A DNA stretch of 20,677 nucleotides from Plakobranchus ocellatus (taxonomy: Eukaryota > Mollusca > Gastropoda > Plakobranchidae): positions 106,110 through 126,786 of the forward strand of contig BLXT01005072.1 of the NCBI GenBank assembly GCA_019648995.1. The letters are read 5' to 3'. The notes below the pieces were generated by a model. The model saw only the letters and a list, made by a program, of their open reading frames with translations, had not been told where the DNA came from and searched no databases. Positions within the stretch are counted from its first letter, which is position 1, and each line of letters begins with the position of its first letter. Positions 1 through 9,015 of the stretch are shown piece after piece. The translations under genes were made by a program, and so were the position numbers.

Positions 1-67
<67 letters not shown>

Positions 68-124
68 ATACTAATAATAATAATCATAATAATAATAACG
101 ATGATGATGATGACGATGGTGAAT

Positions 125-156
<32 letters not shown>

Positions 157-165
157 AATGATTGA
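1..165 (+). repeat. Compound triplet microsatellite (AGT)n-(AAT)n-(GAT)n
   Basis: Twenty-two uninterrupted AGT units (1-66) pass into AAT-rich triplets (67-99) and then GAT-rich triplets (100-162). All interruptions (ACT, CAT, AAC, GAC, GGT, GAA, TAT) are base substitutions, so one triplet phase is kept from base 1 to a TGA at 163-165. Read in that phase it would give a serine run, then asparagines, then an aspartate-rich tail and a stop. Most likely it is a simple repeat, but it could be the low-complexity C-terminal end of a gene lying to the left of the window. It continues beyond the left edge. Confidence 0.97.
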
Positions 166-320
166 AAAAAAATTAATTGCCTATTTATAAATCAGGGATG
201 GTAGCACACGCCCGCATCAAACAAAAAAAAATCACTTTAATATTATGATCAATTTGAATAAGAACTACTAAAAATCTACACATTACTGGGTTTAGGAAAA
301 AATATATTAGAAGAAATTGT
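166..320. other. Unique AT-rich spacer between microsatellite and array
   Basis: I could not match this stretch to any part of the A1, A2 or B monomers, and it has no credible open frame. It contains A-runs near 167 and 222 and otherwise ordinary AT-rich sequence. It is the only segment longer than 100 bases outside both the microsatellite and the array, so it is probably the flank in which the array ends. Confidence 0.6.
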
Positions 321-824
321 ACAAGTTAATTTCGATTGTAAAAAAGTCATTTTTCGATAAAAAATTTTACTCTTTTCATTTCTTATTTTCGAAACTGCAG
401 GGATTGGCCATGTGAGAAAACGTTAAAATACATAACGAAAATGTTTTCCATCATTAGCAAAGTTTCTTTGTGAAATCCAGTATCGACTGAATCTAAAATT
501 GCAAGAAGTGATCATCGAAATCATTTCGCTTTATGACAATAGGGAATTTATGTTCGCTTTTTCCTTATTTTCGGAAGCATTTCTGTAAAATTCGGAGGAA
601 ACTCTAAAATCTTTCAGTGGTTTTCTACTTGTACTATGCTTCATGTCCGAAAGATTTTATCGTTTCTTTCTATACTTTTGAATGTTTCTTTTTTATTTTG
701 AAATCCTTTGCCGGGCAAAGTCGTCTTATTTCTTTAATAAAAATCCAGCCCAAATGCTTGTCGTGAGCCTTAATTTTGATCACCTTGGGCTCACACCTTA
801 ATAATATCAAATTTTCTTTTACGT
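321..824 (+). repeat. A2 monomer, sub-family II, 5' truncated
   Basis: The first recognisable array sequence is the 'agttaatttcgattgtaa' box. The monomer's usual first 65 bases or so are missing, which sets the left edge of the array. The block 'taacgaaaatgttttccatc' with a following 'attagcaaag' matches central-block A2 copies (7333 onward) better than sub-family I copies, which have 'catcgaaagcaaag'. The rest runs through the A2 landmarks 'cttgtactatgcttcatg' and 'ccttgggctcacacc'. Confidence 0.8.
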
Positions 825-1230
825 ATCCATAGAGAAGGGATGAAATACACTATTAAATACCTCAAATTGCTTGCCATGACTTCAGCCTGCTAGAAAATGT
901 CGATCGTAGTATAGCCTGTTTTTCGTAGAATTTCGCATATTTTCCCATCCTTTTTGGAAAACACAGGCACTTCGGTCATAAAAAGTCAGTAAAATACATC
1001 GGTAATGTGGTATTCAATGCTCATAAAAGTTTTCCCATCCAGGTGTATAACAAAAATACGTAATCCTCGTGAAAGAATTGAGAAAAGGATTTTGCTACAC
1101 CGCAACTGGGGAGTCTTTTTTTTTTTTCTCGTTCATCTATTTTTCTATTTAACAGAGTGTGAAAAATATACCGAACAAATACGATTGACTTTGTCTATTT
1201 AACAGAATTTAGAAAATGTACCAAGCAAAT
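825..1230 (+). repeat. B monomer, sub-family II, 3' truncated
   Basis: It begins at 'tccatagagaaggg' and has the B version of the head ('cttgccatgacttcagcc', 'aaaatgtcgatcgtagta') as in the B copy at 6013. In its second half a unit beginning 'ctatttaacaga' at 1145 recurs at 1195, a 50-bp imperfect tandem duplication. The distal B part ('ctttggaaaggga', 'gcaacccttggaatcc') is missing; the sequence passes instead into an A2 tail. Confidence 0.75.
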
Positions 1231-1370
1231 GAGGGTGTTTATGTTAAATATCTATAAAAATCAGAGCAAACACATGCTTTTAATACCTCTCAGAAATGTT
1301 CTACTTGTACTCTACTTCATAGCCGAAGTATTTGATCGTTTGTCTCTGTATATTTGAATGTTTTTATTAA
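1231..1370 (+). repeat. A2 tail fragment, sub-family II
   Basis: 'ctacttgtactctacttcat' followed by 'agccgaagtatttgatcg' matches the A2 copies at 5840 and 8840. Only the middle of the 3' half is present. The left junction with the truncated B copy lies somewhere in 1228-1252. The right junction at about 1370 enters a sub-family I B head. Confidence 0.7.
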
Positions 1371-1956
1371 GTTCGCGAGAATATTTCCATCGTTATTCCG
1401 CCTATTCATGTAGAATTTCGCACTATAACATCACTCAAATTGCTTTCCTCAACTTCAGTCCGCGAGAAAATTTCCATCGTTATTAGGCCTATTTATGTAG
1501 AATTTCGCATATTTTCTTAACTTTTTTTGGAAACAACAGGCATTGGTGTTATCGCAAGACAGTGAAATACAACGATCATGTGGTTTTCAAACTTTTCCTA
1601 CCCAGAAGCATGAAAAAGAAACGTAATCTATGTGATATTAAAGAGCAAAAGTTGGATAAGATTCTATTACACTGCAAATGGGGACTCTTTTGTTTTAGTT
1701 TTTATTTCTGTAATCTATTCGAAATAGGGTCAAAAGCGCACCGTGCAAATACGATTGTTTTTGTACTCCTTCTTCTATAAGATCTATCGATACCAGTAAC
1801 CATAGGTACTTTCATTAGTTAGTTTTGAATTTGATTGAGCTTTGGAAAGGGAGGAAACCAGCAATTTTTAATTTAAAATTAGCCAGAAAAACGTGATTGG
1901 AACCTTTGGAATCCATTGAAGTCAGTTTCAAATCTTGTGCAAGAAGGTTTTACTTA
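1371..1956 (+). repeat. B monomer, sub-type Ib, with 87-bp head duplication
   Basis: The head 'cgcgagaatatttccatcg' at 1374 recurs as 'cgcgagaaaatttccatcg' at 1461, an offset of 87 bp that includes the 'ctcaaattgctttcc' segment. The remainder is an intact B with 'gaaacgtaatctatgtgat' (1619 onward) and 'ctttggaaagggaggaaacc'. Diagnostic variants 'ggagttatcgcaagacagt'-like and 'gattctattacactgcaa' are shared with the copy at 11421, defining sub-type Ib. Confidence 0.8.
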
Positions 1957-2530
1957 TCGATAGAGTGACGTTCAAACACACTATAAAATAACTCAAATGG
2001 CCAGCAATAGCTCCAAACCGCGAGTTAATTTCGATCGTAACAAAGCCATTTTTTCGGCAATATCGGGCCATTTCTCTTTATCATTTTGGAAACTTTCACG
2101 TATCATACAGGTCGGAAGACTCTAAAATACGTTGTGGATGTCCTTTTTATCGAAAGCAAAGGGTTCTAGTTACAAGTCAACAAGGACGAAGTTAAAAATT
2201 GCAAGAAGTTACTATCGAGATCCTGTCGTTTCATTGCGATTCGCAATTTGACTAATTTTCAATCTTTTATGGATGCATCTTCGTAAATACCTAAGCAAAC
2301 GCAAACTTAAAAATCATACAGGTATAATGTTTTGTTCTTTGTTTTGTGACCAAAGCATTACATTGTTTTCTTACATACAATTGGGTGTTTTATTTCATTT
2401 TAGGTCATTTACATGAGGAAAATCGGAAAATTTTGTCTGAAACACTTACCTAAAAACAAATATAAATCGTCAACAACTATCGCCTTTAGCTCGGAGATAA
2501 CCAGAAGAATGTTGAATTTTCTTCTTCATA
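1957..2530 (+). repeat. A1 monomer, sub-type Ib, near full length
   Basis: It runs from 'tcgatagagtgacgttc' to 'ttcttcata' and carries 'atggccagcaatagctcc' and the intact CGATCG box near 2030. The variant 'atacaggtcggaagactc' is shared with the A1 copy at 11985. The 3' half has the A1 landmarks 'tttacatgaggaaaatcgg' and 'agctcggagataaccagaag'. Length is 574 bp. Confidence 0.82.
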
Positions 2531-2965
2531 TCGATAGACTAAGGTTGAAAGACACTATGAAATAACTCAAATGGCTAGGAATTGCTCAAACCCGCGAGTT
2601 AGTTTTGATCGTAACAAAACAAAGGTTTATTTCTACAAATCAATAGCGGGGGAAGACAAAAACGCAAGAAGTGAGCATTGAACTCTTAAATTTCTTAATT
2701 GATAGTCGCTTTCATTTATCTTCGTGAATACCTAGGCACACAAATACCATAACAATATGCTATTTTTCTACTTTATTTCATGATCAAAACATCATTTTTT
2801 TTTTTTTTGTTCAAACAAGTTACTATTTTATTTTGAAGTGATATACTTGGACAAAATCGGCAAACTTTGTCACAAACTGTAGATTAATCACAGGCTTTAA
2901 GCTTTAATTTGAATCGCCATTAGCTGAAAAATACCCATAAAAAAGTTGAATTATTTTCTATTATT
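2531..2965 (+). repeat. A1 monomer with internal deletion
   Basis: A second A1 follows directly, breaking the A1-A2-B order. After 'gatcgtaacaaaac' (ending about 2620) it jumps to 'aaggtttatttctac', losing roughly 120 bp that normally hold the ggaaacggcagg and gaagacgctaaaatac blocks. The tail ('ttggacaaaatcggcaaac') is A1. A T-run sits at 2799-2812. Confidence 0.75.
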
Positions 2966-3528
2966 TGATAGAGTAAGGTCAAAGACATTGTTAATAAATT
3001 TAAATGGCCAGCAACAGCTCAAACTTTTGAGTTAGATTCGATTGTAAGAGAGCCATTTTAGAGTAAAATATCACACGTTTTGTTTCTTATTTTTCAAAAC
3101 GACAGGCATTGAACACGTCGGAAGACGCTGAAATACAATGGAAAATGTTTTTCATCGAAAGCAAAATTTCCTTTAAATAATTCGATATCGAAGGAAGCCA
3201 TAAATAAAAGAAGTGAGTATCGAAATGGTATCGCTCTTTGGTGATGTGTGATTTTTACTACTTTTTCCTCTTTCAAAGAAGCGTTTCCCTAAAAATCTGA
3301 GGAAACACTTGCTTTGCATCACGCAGTGATGTTATTCTTGTACTATTCTTCAAAACGAAGCACCAGATCGTTTTTCTCTATACATTGAATGCTTTTATTT
3401 CATTTTGAAATGTATTGCGCGGTAAATATTGTCGATTTTTCTTGGTAAAAATCCAGCCAAAAAGCTTGTTTCGAGCCATAGTTTGGTCTCCTTTCACTCG
3501 GATTCAACCTCTCGAATGTTAAATTTTA
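2966..3528 (+). repeat. A2 monomer, sub-family I
   Basis: Begins 'tgatagagtaaggtc' and has 'aaatggccagcaacagctc'. The head reads 'cttttgagttagattcgatt', a diverged form of the CGATCG box. 'gacaggcattgaacacgt' and 'catagtttggtctcctttca' match the A2 copy at 15979 closely. It ends at 'gaatgttaaattttatttc', where a B copy lacking its head is joined. Confidence 0.8.
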
Positions 3529-3943
3529 TTTCGCATTTCTGAGCTTTTTAGAAATTACAGGCATCGGAATCTACGGAAGACAGTAAAATAAATCGGGAAT
3601 GTAGTTTTCACCATCTATAACACTTGTCTTATCCAGGTGAATGAAAAAGAAACGTAATCTATGTGATAGGGGACTCTTTTTTGTTGTTTTGTTTTTGAAA
3701 GGATTTCGAAAATGTGCCGTGCAAATGCGATTGTTTTTGTACTCCTTTTTCTGTAATATCCACCGAAACCAGTAACCACAGGTACTTTTTTTTTCCTTTT
3801 GAATTAAATTGACCCTTTGGAAAGTGAGGAAACCACCAATTTTGAAGTGAAAATTAATAAAAATAAATCGTGATTGCAACCCTTGGAATTTACCGCAGTC
3901 TGTTTCAAATCATATACAAGAGGGTAATAAATTGTTCTATTCA
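3529..3943 (+). repeat. B monomer, sub-type Ia, head missing
   Basis: It enters B at 'gcatttctgagctttttag', so the usual opening and box are lost. A second gap of about 40 bp follows 'gtaatctatgtgat' (near 3668), where 'ggggactctttttt' comes too early. The distal B half is intact, with 'accagtaaccacaggtact' and 'gcaacccttggaa'. Confidence 0.78.
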
Positions 3944-4224
3944 TCGATAGAGTAAGATTGAAAGACACTAAGGAATAACTTAAATGGCAAGCAATAACTC
4001 AAACCCGCGAGTTAGTTTCGATCGTAACAAAACCACTTTTTTAGCAATATCGTGCCCTTTCTCTTTCTTATTTTGGAAGCGGCTGACATTGGACATGTGG
4101 CAAGACACAAAAACATTGGGAATTGTGCTTTTCATTAAAATCAAAGGATGTTTGAAAACTTCAATAACGTGTTAAACCGAAAATACAAGAAATAAGCATC
4201 AAGTTTCTGTCGCTTCATCGCAAT
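3944..4224 (+). repeat. A1 monomer, 3' truncated at an inversion junction
   Basis: The head is intact ('cccgcgagttagtttcgatc') and reads through 'attttggaagcggctgac'. It is cut at about 4224, after 'cgcttcatcgc', where sequence in the opposite orientation begins. The head is open from an ATG at 3984 for 63 codons; I regard this as a repeat-derived frame. Confidence 0.75.
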
Positions 4225-4522
4225 GCGCTAAAAAATTCCCCATTCTCATGAAGCGAAATGATTTCGGTGCTCATTTCTTGCACTTTTAGCTTCCGTCGTT
4301 CTTGAGTTTTACAAGGAAACCTATTCTTACAATAAAAGCATTTCCCCAATGTGATTTCCCACTGTCCAATGTCTGACATTTCTAAGATAAAAAAGAAAAA
4401 GAGTGAAATTTTACTAAGAAAAAAAAAAAAGCTTTATTACCATAGAAACTAACTCACGAGTTTGAGCTGTTGTTGGCCATTGGAAGAATTTAATCATTTC
4501 TTCCGACCTTCCTCGCTCGATA
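4225..4522 (-). repeat. Inverted A2 head segment
   Basis: On the minus strand this reads as an A2 5' half: 'atggccaacaacagctcaaa' (complement of 4462-4482), then 'ctcgtgagttagttt', then 'gacggaagctaaaagtgcaa' and 'catttcgcttcatgag'. The 'aaatcatttcgcttcatgag' form is that of sub-family II. Its boundary with the next inverted piece is the complement of 'ctatcgag' at about 4517-4523. Confidence 0.85.
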
Positions 4523-4745
4523 GGTAGAAGAAAATGTAACATTTCTCTAATTATCTCCGAGCTAAAAGCGACCAAAGTTGAGGCTTTCCAAATGTTATAA
4601 CGTTAGTGTTCCAGCTAAAAAGAGTAAAAGATCGAAAAAAATCCACATCGCGTTGAAGCGACAGGATTTTAATCCTTACTCCTTGCAATTTTGGCTTTCG
4701 TCTTTAGTAATTTGTAGAAAGAAACTTTGCTTTCGATGAAAAAAA
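4523..4745 (-). repeat. Inverted A1 tail segment
   Basis: On the minus strand it starts with 'tttcatcgaaagcaaagttt' (complement near 4724-4743), continues through a gcaag/cctgtcgcttca block and ends with 'gcttttagctcggagataat'. It is therefore the part of an A1 copy that would precede the inverted A2 head. The two were inverted together as one piece of about 520 bp. Confidence 0.82.
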
Positions 4746-4881
4746 GAAAGGTTAAAATTCACTATTTACTTACATAACTAACTTGCCTTAACTTCAGCCC
4801 GAAAAAAGTGATTGCAACCCTTGGAATCCATCTCAATCAGCTTCAATTCTTAAACAAGAGGATAAGAAATTTTTCTACGTA
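4746..4881 (+). repeat. Short chimeric B: sub-family I head fused to sub-family II tail
   Basis: The left part ('aacttgccttaacttcagcc') is the sub-family I B head. At 4796-4800 the shared pentamer AGCCC is followed by 'gaaaaaagtgattgcaaccc', which is the distal end of a sub-family II B as at 9498. About 400 bp of B is missing. This junction is where the array changes sub-family. Confidence 0.82.
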
Positions 4882-5464
4882 TCGATAGGGTAATGTTAAA
4901 TGATACTATGAGTGTACCCACATGGCCAGGACTAGTTCAGCCCGAGACTTAATTTTGATCGTAATAAAGCTATTTTTCGGTAAAATTGCAACCTCTTTCG
5001 CTCTTATCTTGCAAACAGCACACTTTGGACATGTTGGAAGACACTAAAATATTTTGGGAATGTGCTTTTTATCGAATGCAACCGTTTCCTCGGACAAGTC
5101 AATGACGACGAAAGTCAAAAAAGCAAGAATTAAGTATCGTAATCCTGTCGTTTCATTGCTATGTGGAATGTTTTCATCGATTTTCACTCTTTTATTGACG
5201 CATCTTTGCCAGTATCTAAGAAAAGGCAGCTTAAAAAAAAAAAAAACATAGAATGTACTAAATTTCTACACTCTTTTTTTTTATTAAAACATCATACTAT
5301 TTTTGTCCATACAATCAACTGTTTTGGTCCCATTTTCAAGTCATTTACATGAGAAAAATCGGCAAACTTTGGCTGAAACACTAGCCTAAAAACGGGTTGA
5401 AAGCCTCAACTTTGATCGCCTTTAGCTCGGACACAACCAGAAAAATGTTGAATTTCTTCCCTGT
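4882..5464 (+). repeat. A1 monomer, sub-family II, full length
   Basis: First unit of the regular block, 583 bp, the same length as the A1 at 6575. Sub-family II markers are 'gtggaatgttttcatcgatt', 'ttgacgcatctttgcc' and 'aactttgatcgcctttagct'. An A-run lies at 5233-5246. It ends at 'cttccctgtgacgat', the A1/A2 border form specific to this block. Confidence 0.88.
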
Positions 5465-6012
5465 GACGATTAAGACATTGGTAAATAATCCAATTGGCAA
5501 ACAAGAGCTCAAACCCGCGACTTAAGTTTGATCGTAAGAAAACTATTTTGGAGTAAAATTTCATTTTTTTTTCTTATTTTGAAAACGGCAGGCATTTGGT
5601 ATGTCGGAAGATGCTAAAATACTTTACGAAAATGATTTTCCTCGTTAGAAGAGGTTTCATTATTAAATCCAATAACGACGGAAGCCATAAATGCAAAAAG
5701 TGAGCAACGAAATCATTTCTCTTCATGAGGATGGGGAATAATTTGTTGGCTCTTTTTCCTCTTTTACGGAAAAGTTTCCGTATAAATCGGTGCAAACTTA
5801 TGCTTGTAGCTCGTCTTAGTGATGTTCAACTTGTACTCTACTTCATGGCCGAAGTATTTGATCGTTTGTATCTATATATTTTAATATTTTTATTTGAAAA
5901 ATGGCTCTTTTTTAAAATTAAAAATCCAGATTAAAGCCCTATCTCAAGGCTTAGTTTTGATTGCCTTGGGGCTCGGATACAACCTGAACAATGCTGATTT
6001 TTCTTTCACATA
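5465..6012 (+). repeat. A2 monomer, sub-family II, full length
   Basis: Starts at 'gacgattaagacattgg' and carries 'ggcaaacaagagctcaaacc', the cgatcg-like box as 'tttgatcgtaagaaaac', and 'gaaaacggcaggcatttgg'. The tail has 'tacttcatggccgaagtatt' and 'ccttggggctcggatacaac'. The next A2 start lies 1693 bp downstream. Confidence 0.88.
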
Positions 6013-6574
6013 TCGATAGAGTAGGTTGAAATACACTATAAACTACCTCAAGTATTTTGCTAAAACTTCCGCCCCCAAGAAAATGTCGATCGTAGTAAAG
6101 ACTAATTTTCGTAAAATTTCACACACTTTCTTACCCTTCTAGGACAACGCAGGCATAAAAGTCATCGAACAGACAGGTAAATAGATCGGGAATGTGGTAT
6201 TTAATGTTTAAAAGATATTTCCCATTCAGGAAAATAATAAAAAAGAAACGTAAGGTTTGTGAAAGAATTGAGGAAAAGAAAGTGGTAAAATTCTGCTTTA
6301 TCGCAACTTTTTTTCTTTCTTTTGCCTATTCATCTATTTAAGATAGTGTTGAAAATGTACCGATCATATACTCGTTTTCCAGTAATATCCCTCGACGCCA
6401 GTGACCAAATGTCAATTTTTTTTTATTTTCTTTTGACTCAGATCTAGCTTTGGAAAGGGAAAGAATAATTAATTTTGAGACGAGGAATAGCCCGGAAAAT
6501 GTGATGGCAACTATTGGAATCCATCTCAATCGGCTTCAAATTTAATACAAGAGGTTAACGCATTTTTCTACATA
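6013..6574 (+). repeat. B monomer, sub-family II, full length
   Basis: Begins 'tcgatagagtaggttgaaat'. It has the B head 'caagaaaatgtcgatcgtag', then the B-specific half: 'aaaagaaacgtaagg', 'ctttggaaagggaaagaata' and 'gcaactattggaatcc'. At 562 bp it is a good reference copy for sub-family II B. Confidence 0.88.
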
Positions 6575-7157
6575 TCGAAAGCTTAAGATTGATTGACATT
6601 ATGAAATAACCCAAATGGGCAGAACTAGTTCAAATGCGCGAGTTAGTTTTGATCGTAAAAAAGCTATTTTCCAGTAAAATTTCACCCTCTTTCGCTTTTA
6701 TGTTGGAAACGGCACACATTGGTCTCGACGGAAGACGCTAAAATACGTTGGGAATGTGCTTTTCATCGAAAGCCAAGGTTTTGTCGTACAAGTTAATAAC
6801 CGCGGAAGTCAAAAGTGCTAGAAGTAAGAATCGAAATTCTCTCGTTTCATTGCGATGCTGAATGTTTTCATCGATTTTCGTTCTTTTAGTGACACACCTT
6901 CGCTAATATCTAAGCCAATCCAAACTAAAAAAAAACAACTTAGAAATGTACTTAATTTCTACTTAAATTCATGATAAAAAGCTCATTCTGTTTTTGTCCA
7001 TACATTCAAATGTTTTGGTTTCATTTTCAAGTCATTTACATGAGGAAAATCGTCAAATTTAGGCTGAAACACTAGCCTAAAAACAGGTTAAAAGCCTCAA
7101 CTTTGATGGCATCTAGCTCGGACACAACCAGGATAATGTCGAATTTTCTTCCTTGTG
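6575..7157 (+). repeat. A1 monomer, sub-family II, full length
   Basis: 583 bp, starting 1693 bp after the previous A1. It has 'gcgcgagttagttttgatcg', 'tgttggaaacggcacacatt' (6701-6720) and 'cgtttcattgcgatgc'. The tail 'aaacactagcctaaaaacag' and 'cttgtgacgattaagacagg' are as in the copy at 9581. Confidence 0.88.
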
Positions 7158-7680
7158 ACGATTAAGACAGGCCAAAACACATTGCTAAATAATCAAATTG
7201 GCTAACAAGAGCTCTAACCCGCGAGTTAAGTTCGATCGTAACAAAGCTATTTTTTAATAAAAGTTCACTTTTGTTCTTTCTCATTTTGAAAACGGCGGGC
7301 ATTTGTTATGTCCGAAAACGCTAAAATACATTACGAAAATGTTTTTCATCGTTAGCAGAGGTCTTTTCATGAAATTCAATAACGGCGGAGGCCATAAATG
7401 GAAGAAGTTAGCATCGAAATCATTTTGCTTCAAAAGATTGGGGAATTTTAGGTGCGTTTTGCTCGTTCAAGGATGCGTTTCCGTAAAAATCGGTGCAAAC
7501 ATACGCTTATAATGTATTCTACTTTATGACTGAAGTATTTGATCATTTGTCTCGATACATTTCAATATTTGTATGTAAAAATCGCTCTTTTTTATTGAAA
7601 ATCAAGCCTAAAAGCATGTCTCAAGGCTTAGTTTTGATCGCTCAGCTACAATCTGAACAATGATATTTTTCTTTCACGTG
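7158..7680 (+). repeat. A2 monomer, sub-family II
   Basis: 523 bp. It has 'cccgcgagttaagttcgatc', 'gaaaacggcgggcatttgtt' and 'aataacggcggaggccataa'. Segment 7286-7325 is nearly identical to 8594-8633, showing how close the copies in this block are. It is about 25 bp shorter than its neighbours because part of the 3' half is missing near 7512, where the 'cctctcagtaatgttc' segment is absent. Confidence 0.86.
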
Positions 7681-8205
7681 TCTATAGAGTAGGTTGAAAT
7701 ACACAGTGAAGTACCTCAAATATTTTGCTACAACTTCTGCCCGAGAGGAAATGTCTATCGTTAAAAACGATAATTTTCGAACAAATTAACCCAATTTCGT
7801 CTCCTTTTAGGAAAACACAGGCATTAGAGTCATCAGAGAGACAGGTCAATACACCGGCAATGTGCTATTCACAGCTTTAAAAATTTTTCCCATCAAGGAG
7901 AATAAAAAAAGAAAAGCAAGCTTTGTGAAACAATTGATGAAAAGAAAGCGGTAATATTCTGCTACATTTTACCTTGGCACTATTTTTTTTCCTCTTGTCT
8001 ATTCATCTATTTAATAGAATGTAGAAAATGTACCGAGCCAATAAAATCGTTTCGTTTTTGTACTCGTTTTTCAGTAATATTCTTCCACACCAGTGAAATA
8101 TATATATTTTTTTTCCTTCTGAGTCAGATCTAGCTTTGGAAAGGGAAAGAGCAAGTAATTCAGAGATGAGGATGGCCCGAAAAAAATGTTTGCAACCCTT
8201 GGAAT
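7681..8205 (+). repeat. B monomer, sub-family II, cut at 3' end
   Basis: Starts 'tctatagagtaggttgaaat'. The head reads 'cgagaggaaatgtctatcg', a diverged box. The distal half is normal up to 'gcaacccttggaatcac', where the sequence switches into the middle of an A1 copy. The expected B end ('caagaggataac', 'tctacata') is missing. Confidence 0.85.
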
Positions 8206-8465
8206 CACATTCGTCAATATCTAAGCAAACGCACGCTTTAAAAAAAGCCATAGAAATGTACTAAATTTCTACTCTATTTTATGATCAAAATATCATACTG
8301 TTTTGTCCTTACAATCAAATGTTTTGGTTTCATTTTCAAGTCATTTACATGAGGAATATCGGCAAATTTCGGGTAAAACACTTGCCTAAAAACAGGCTGA
8401 AAGCCTCAACTTTGATGGCCTTTAGATCGGACAAAACAAGGATAATGTTGAATTTTGTTCCTTGT
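8206..8465 (+). repeat. A1 monomer, sub-family II, 5' truncated
   Basis: Entry is at 'cattcgtcaatatctaagca', which corresponds to the A1 position near 6895. Everything from the end of B to there, about 385 bp, is absent. The remainder ('tttacatgaggaatatcgg', 'cttgtgacgattaaga') is intact. The A2-to-A2 spacing here is 1308 bp instead of 1693 bp, which matches this deletion. Confidence 0.86.
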
Positions 8466-9015
8466 GACGATTAAGATAGGCCAAAAGACTTTGGTATAAT
8501 TTAATTGGTCAATAAGAGCTCTAATCCGAGAGTTAGGTTCGATCGTAACAAAGCAATTTTTTAGTAGAATTTCACTCTTGTTCTTATTTATTTTGAAAAC
8601 GGCGGGCATTTGTTATGTCCGAAGACGCTAAAATGCGAAAATATTTTTCAGCGTTAGCAAAGGTCTCTCTATGAATATCACAAACGGCGGAGGACATGAA
8701 TGGAGGAAATCAGCAAGGAAATCATTTCGCTTCATGAGGATGGGGAATTTTTTAGTGCGTTTTGCTCTTTTACGGGAGCGTTTCCGTAAAAATCGATGCA
8801 AACACATGCTTATAACACCTCTCAGTAATGTTCTTCTTCTACTCTACTTCATGTCTGAAGTATTTAATCGTTTGTCTCTATACATTTCAATATTTGTATG
8901 TAAAAATTCGCTCCTTTTAATTCAAAATCAAGCCTAAAAGCATATCGCAAGGCTCAGTTATTATCGCCTTGGGGCTCGGGTACAATCTGAATAATGCTAT
9001 TTTTTCTTTCACGTG
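8466..9015 (+). repeat. A2 monomer, sub-family II, full length
   Basis: 550 bp, very close to the copy at 7158 ('aaaacggcgggcatttgtta', 'aacggcggaggacatgaatg') but retaining the 'cctctcagtaatgttctt' segment. An open frame of 88 codons runs from 8671 on the plus strand. Its counterparts at 5725 and 7303 are interrupted at other points, so I do not call it a gene. Confidence 0.87.

Noticed and set aside
1..66. Telomeric repeat
   Set aside because: The unit is AGT, not a G-rich telomere unit, and no known telomere motif occurs at either end.
1005..1780. Short plus-strand frames of 65 and 72 codons in B copies
   Set aside because: They sit in homologous parts of two B monomers, carry T-run encoded phenylalanine stretches, and have no family resemblance.
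8671..8937. Plus-strand open frame of 88 codons with basic and hydrophobic stretches
   Set aside because: Counterparts in the A2 copies at 5465 and 7158 are in part readable but differ by frameshifts and stops. It is best explained as repeat sequence.
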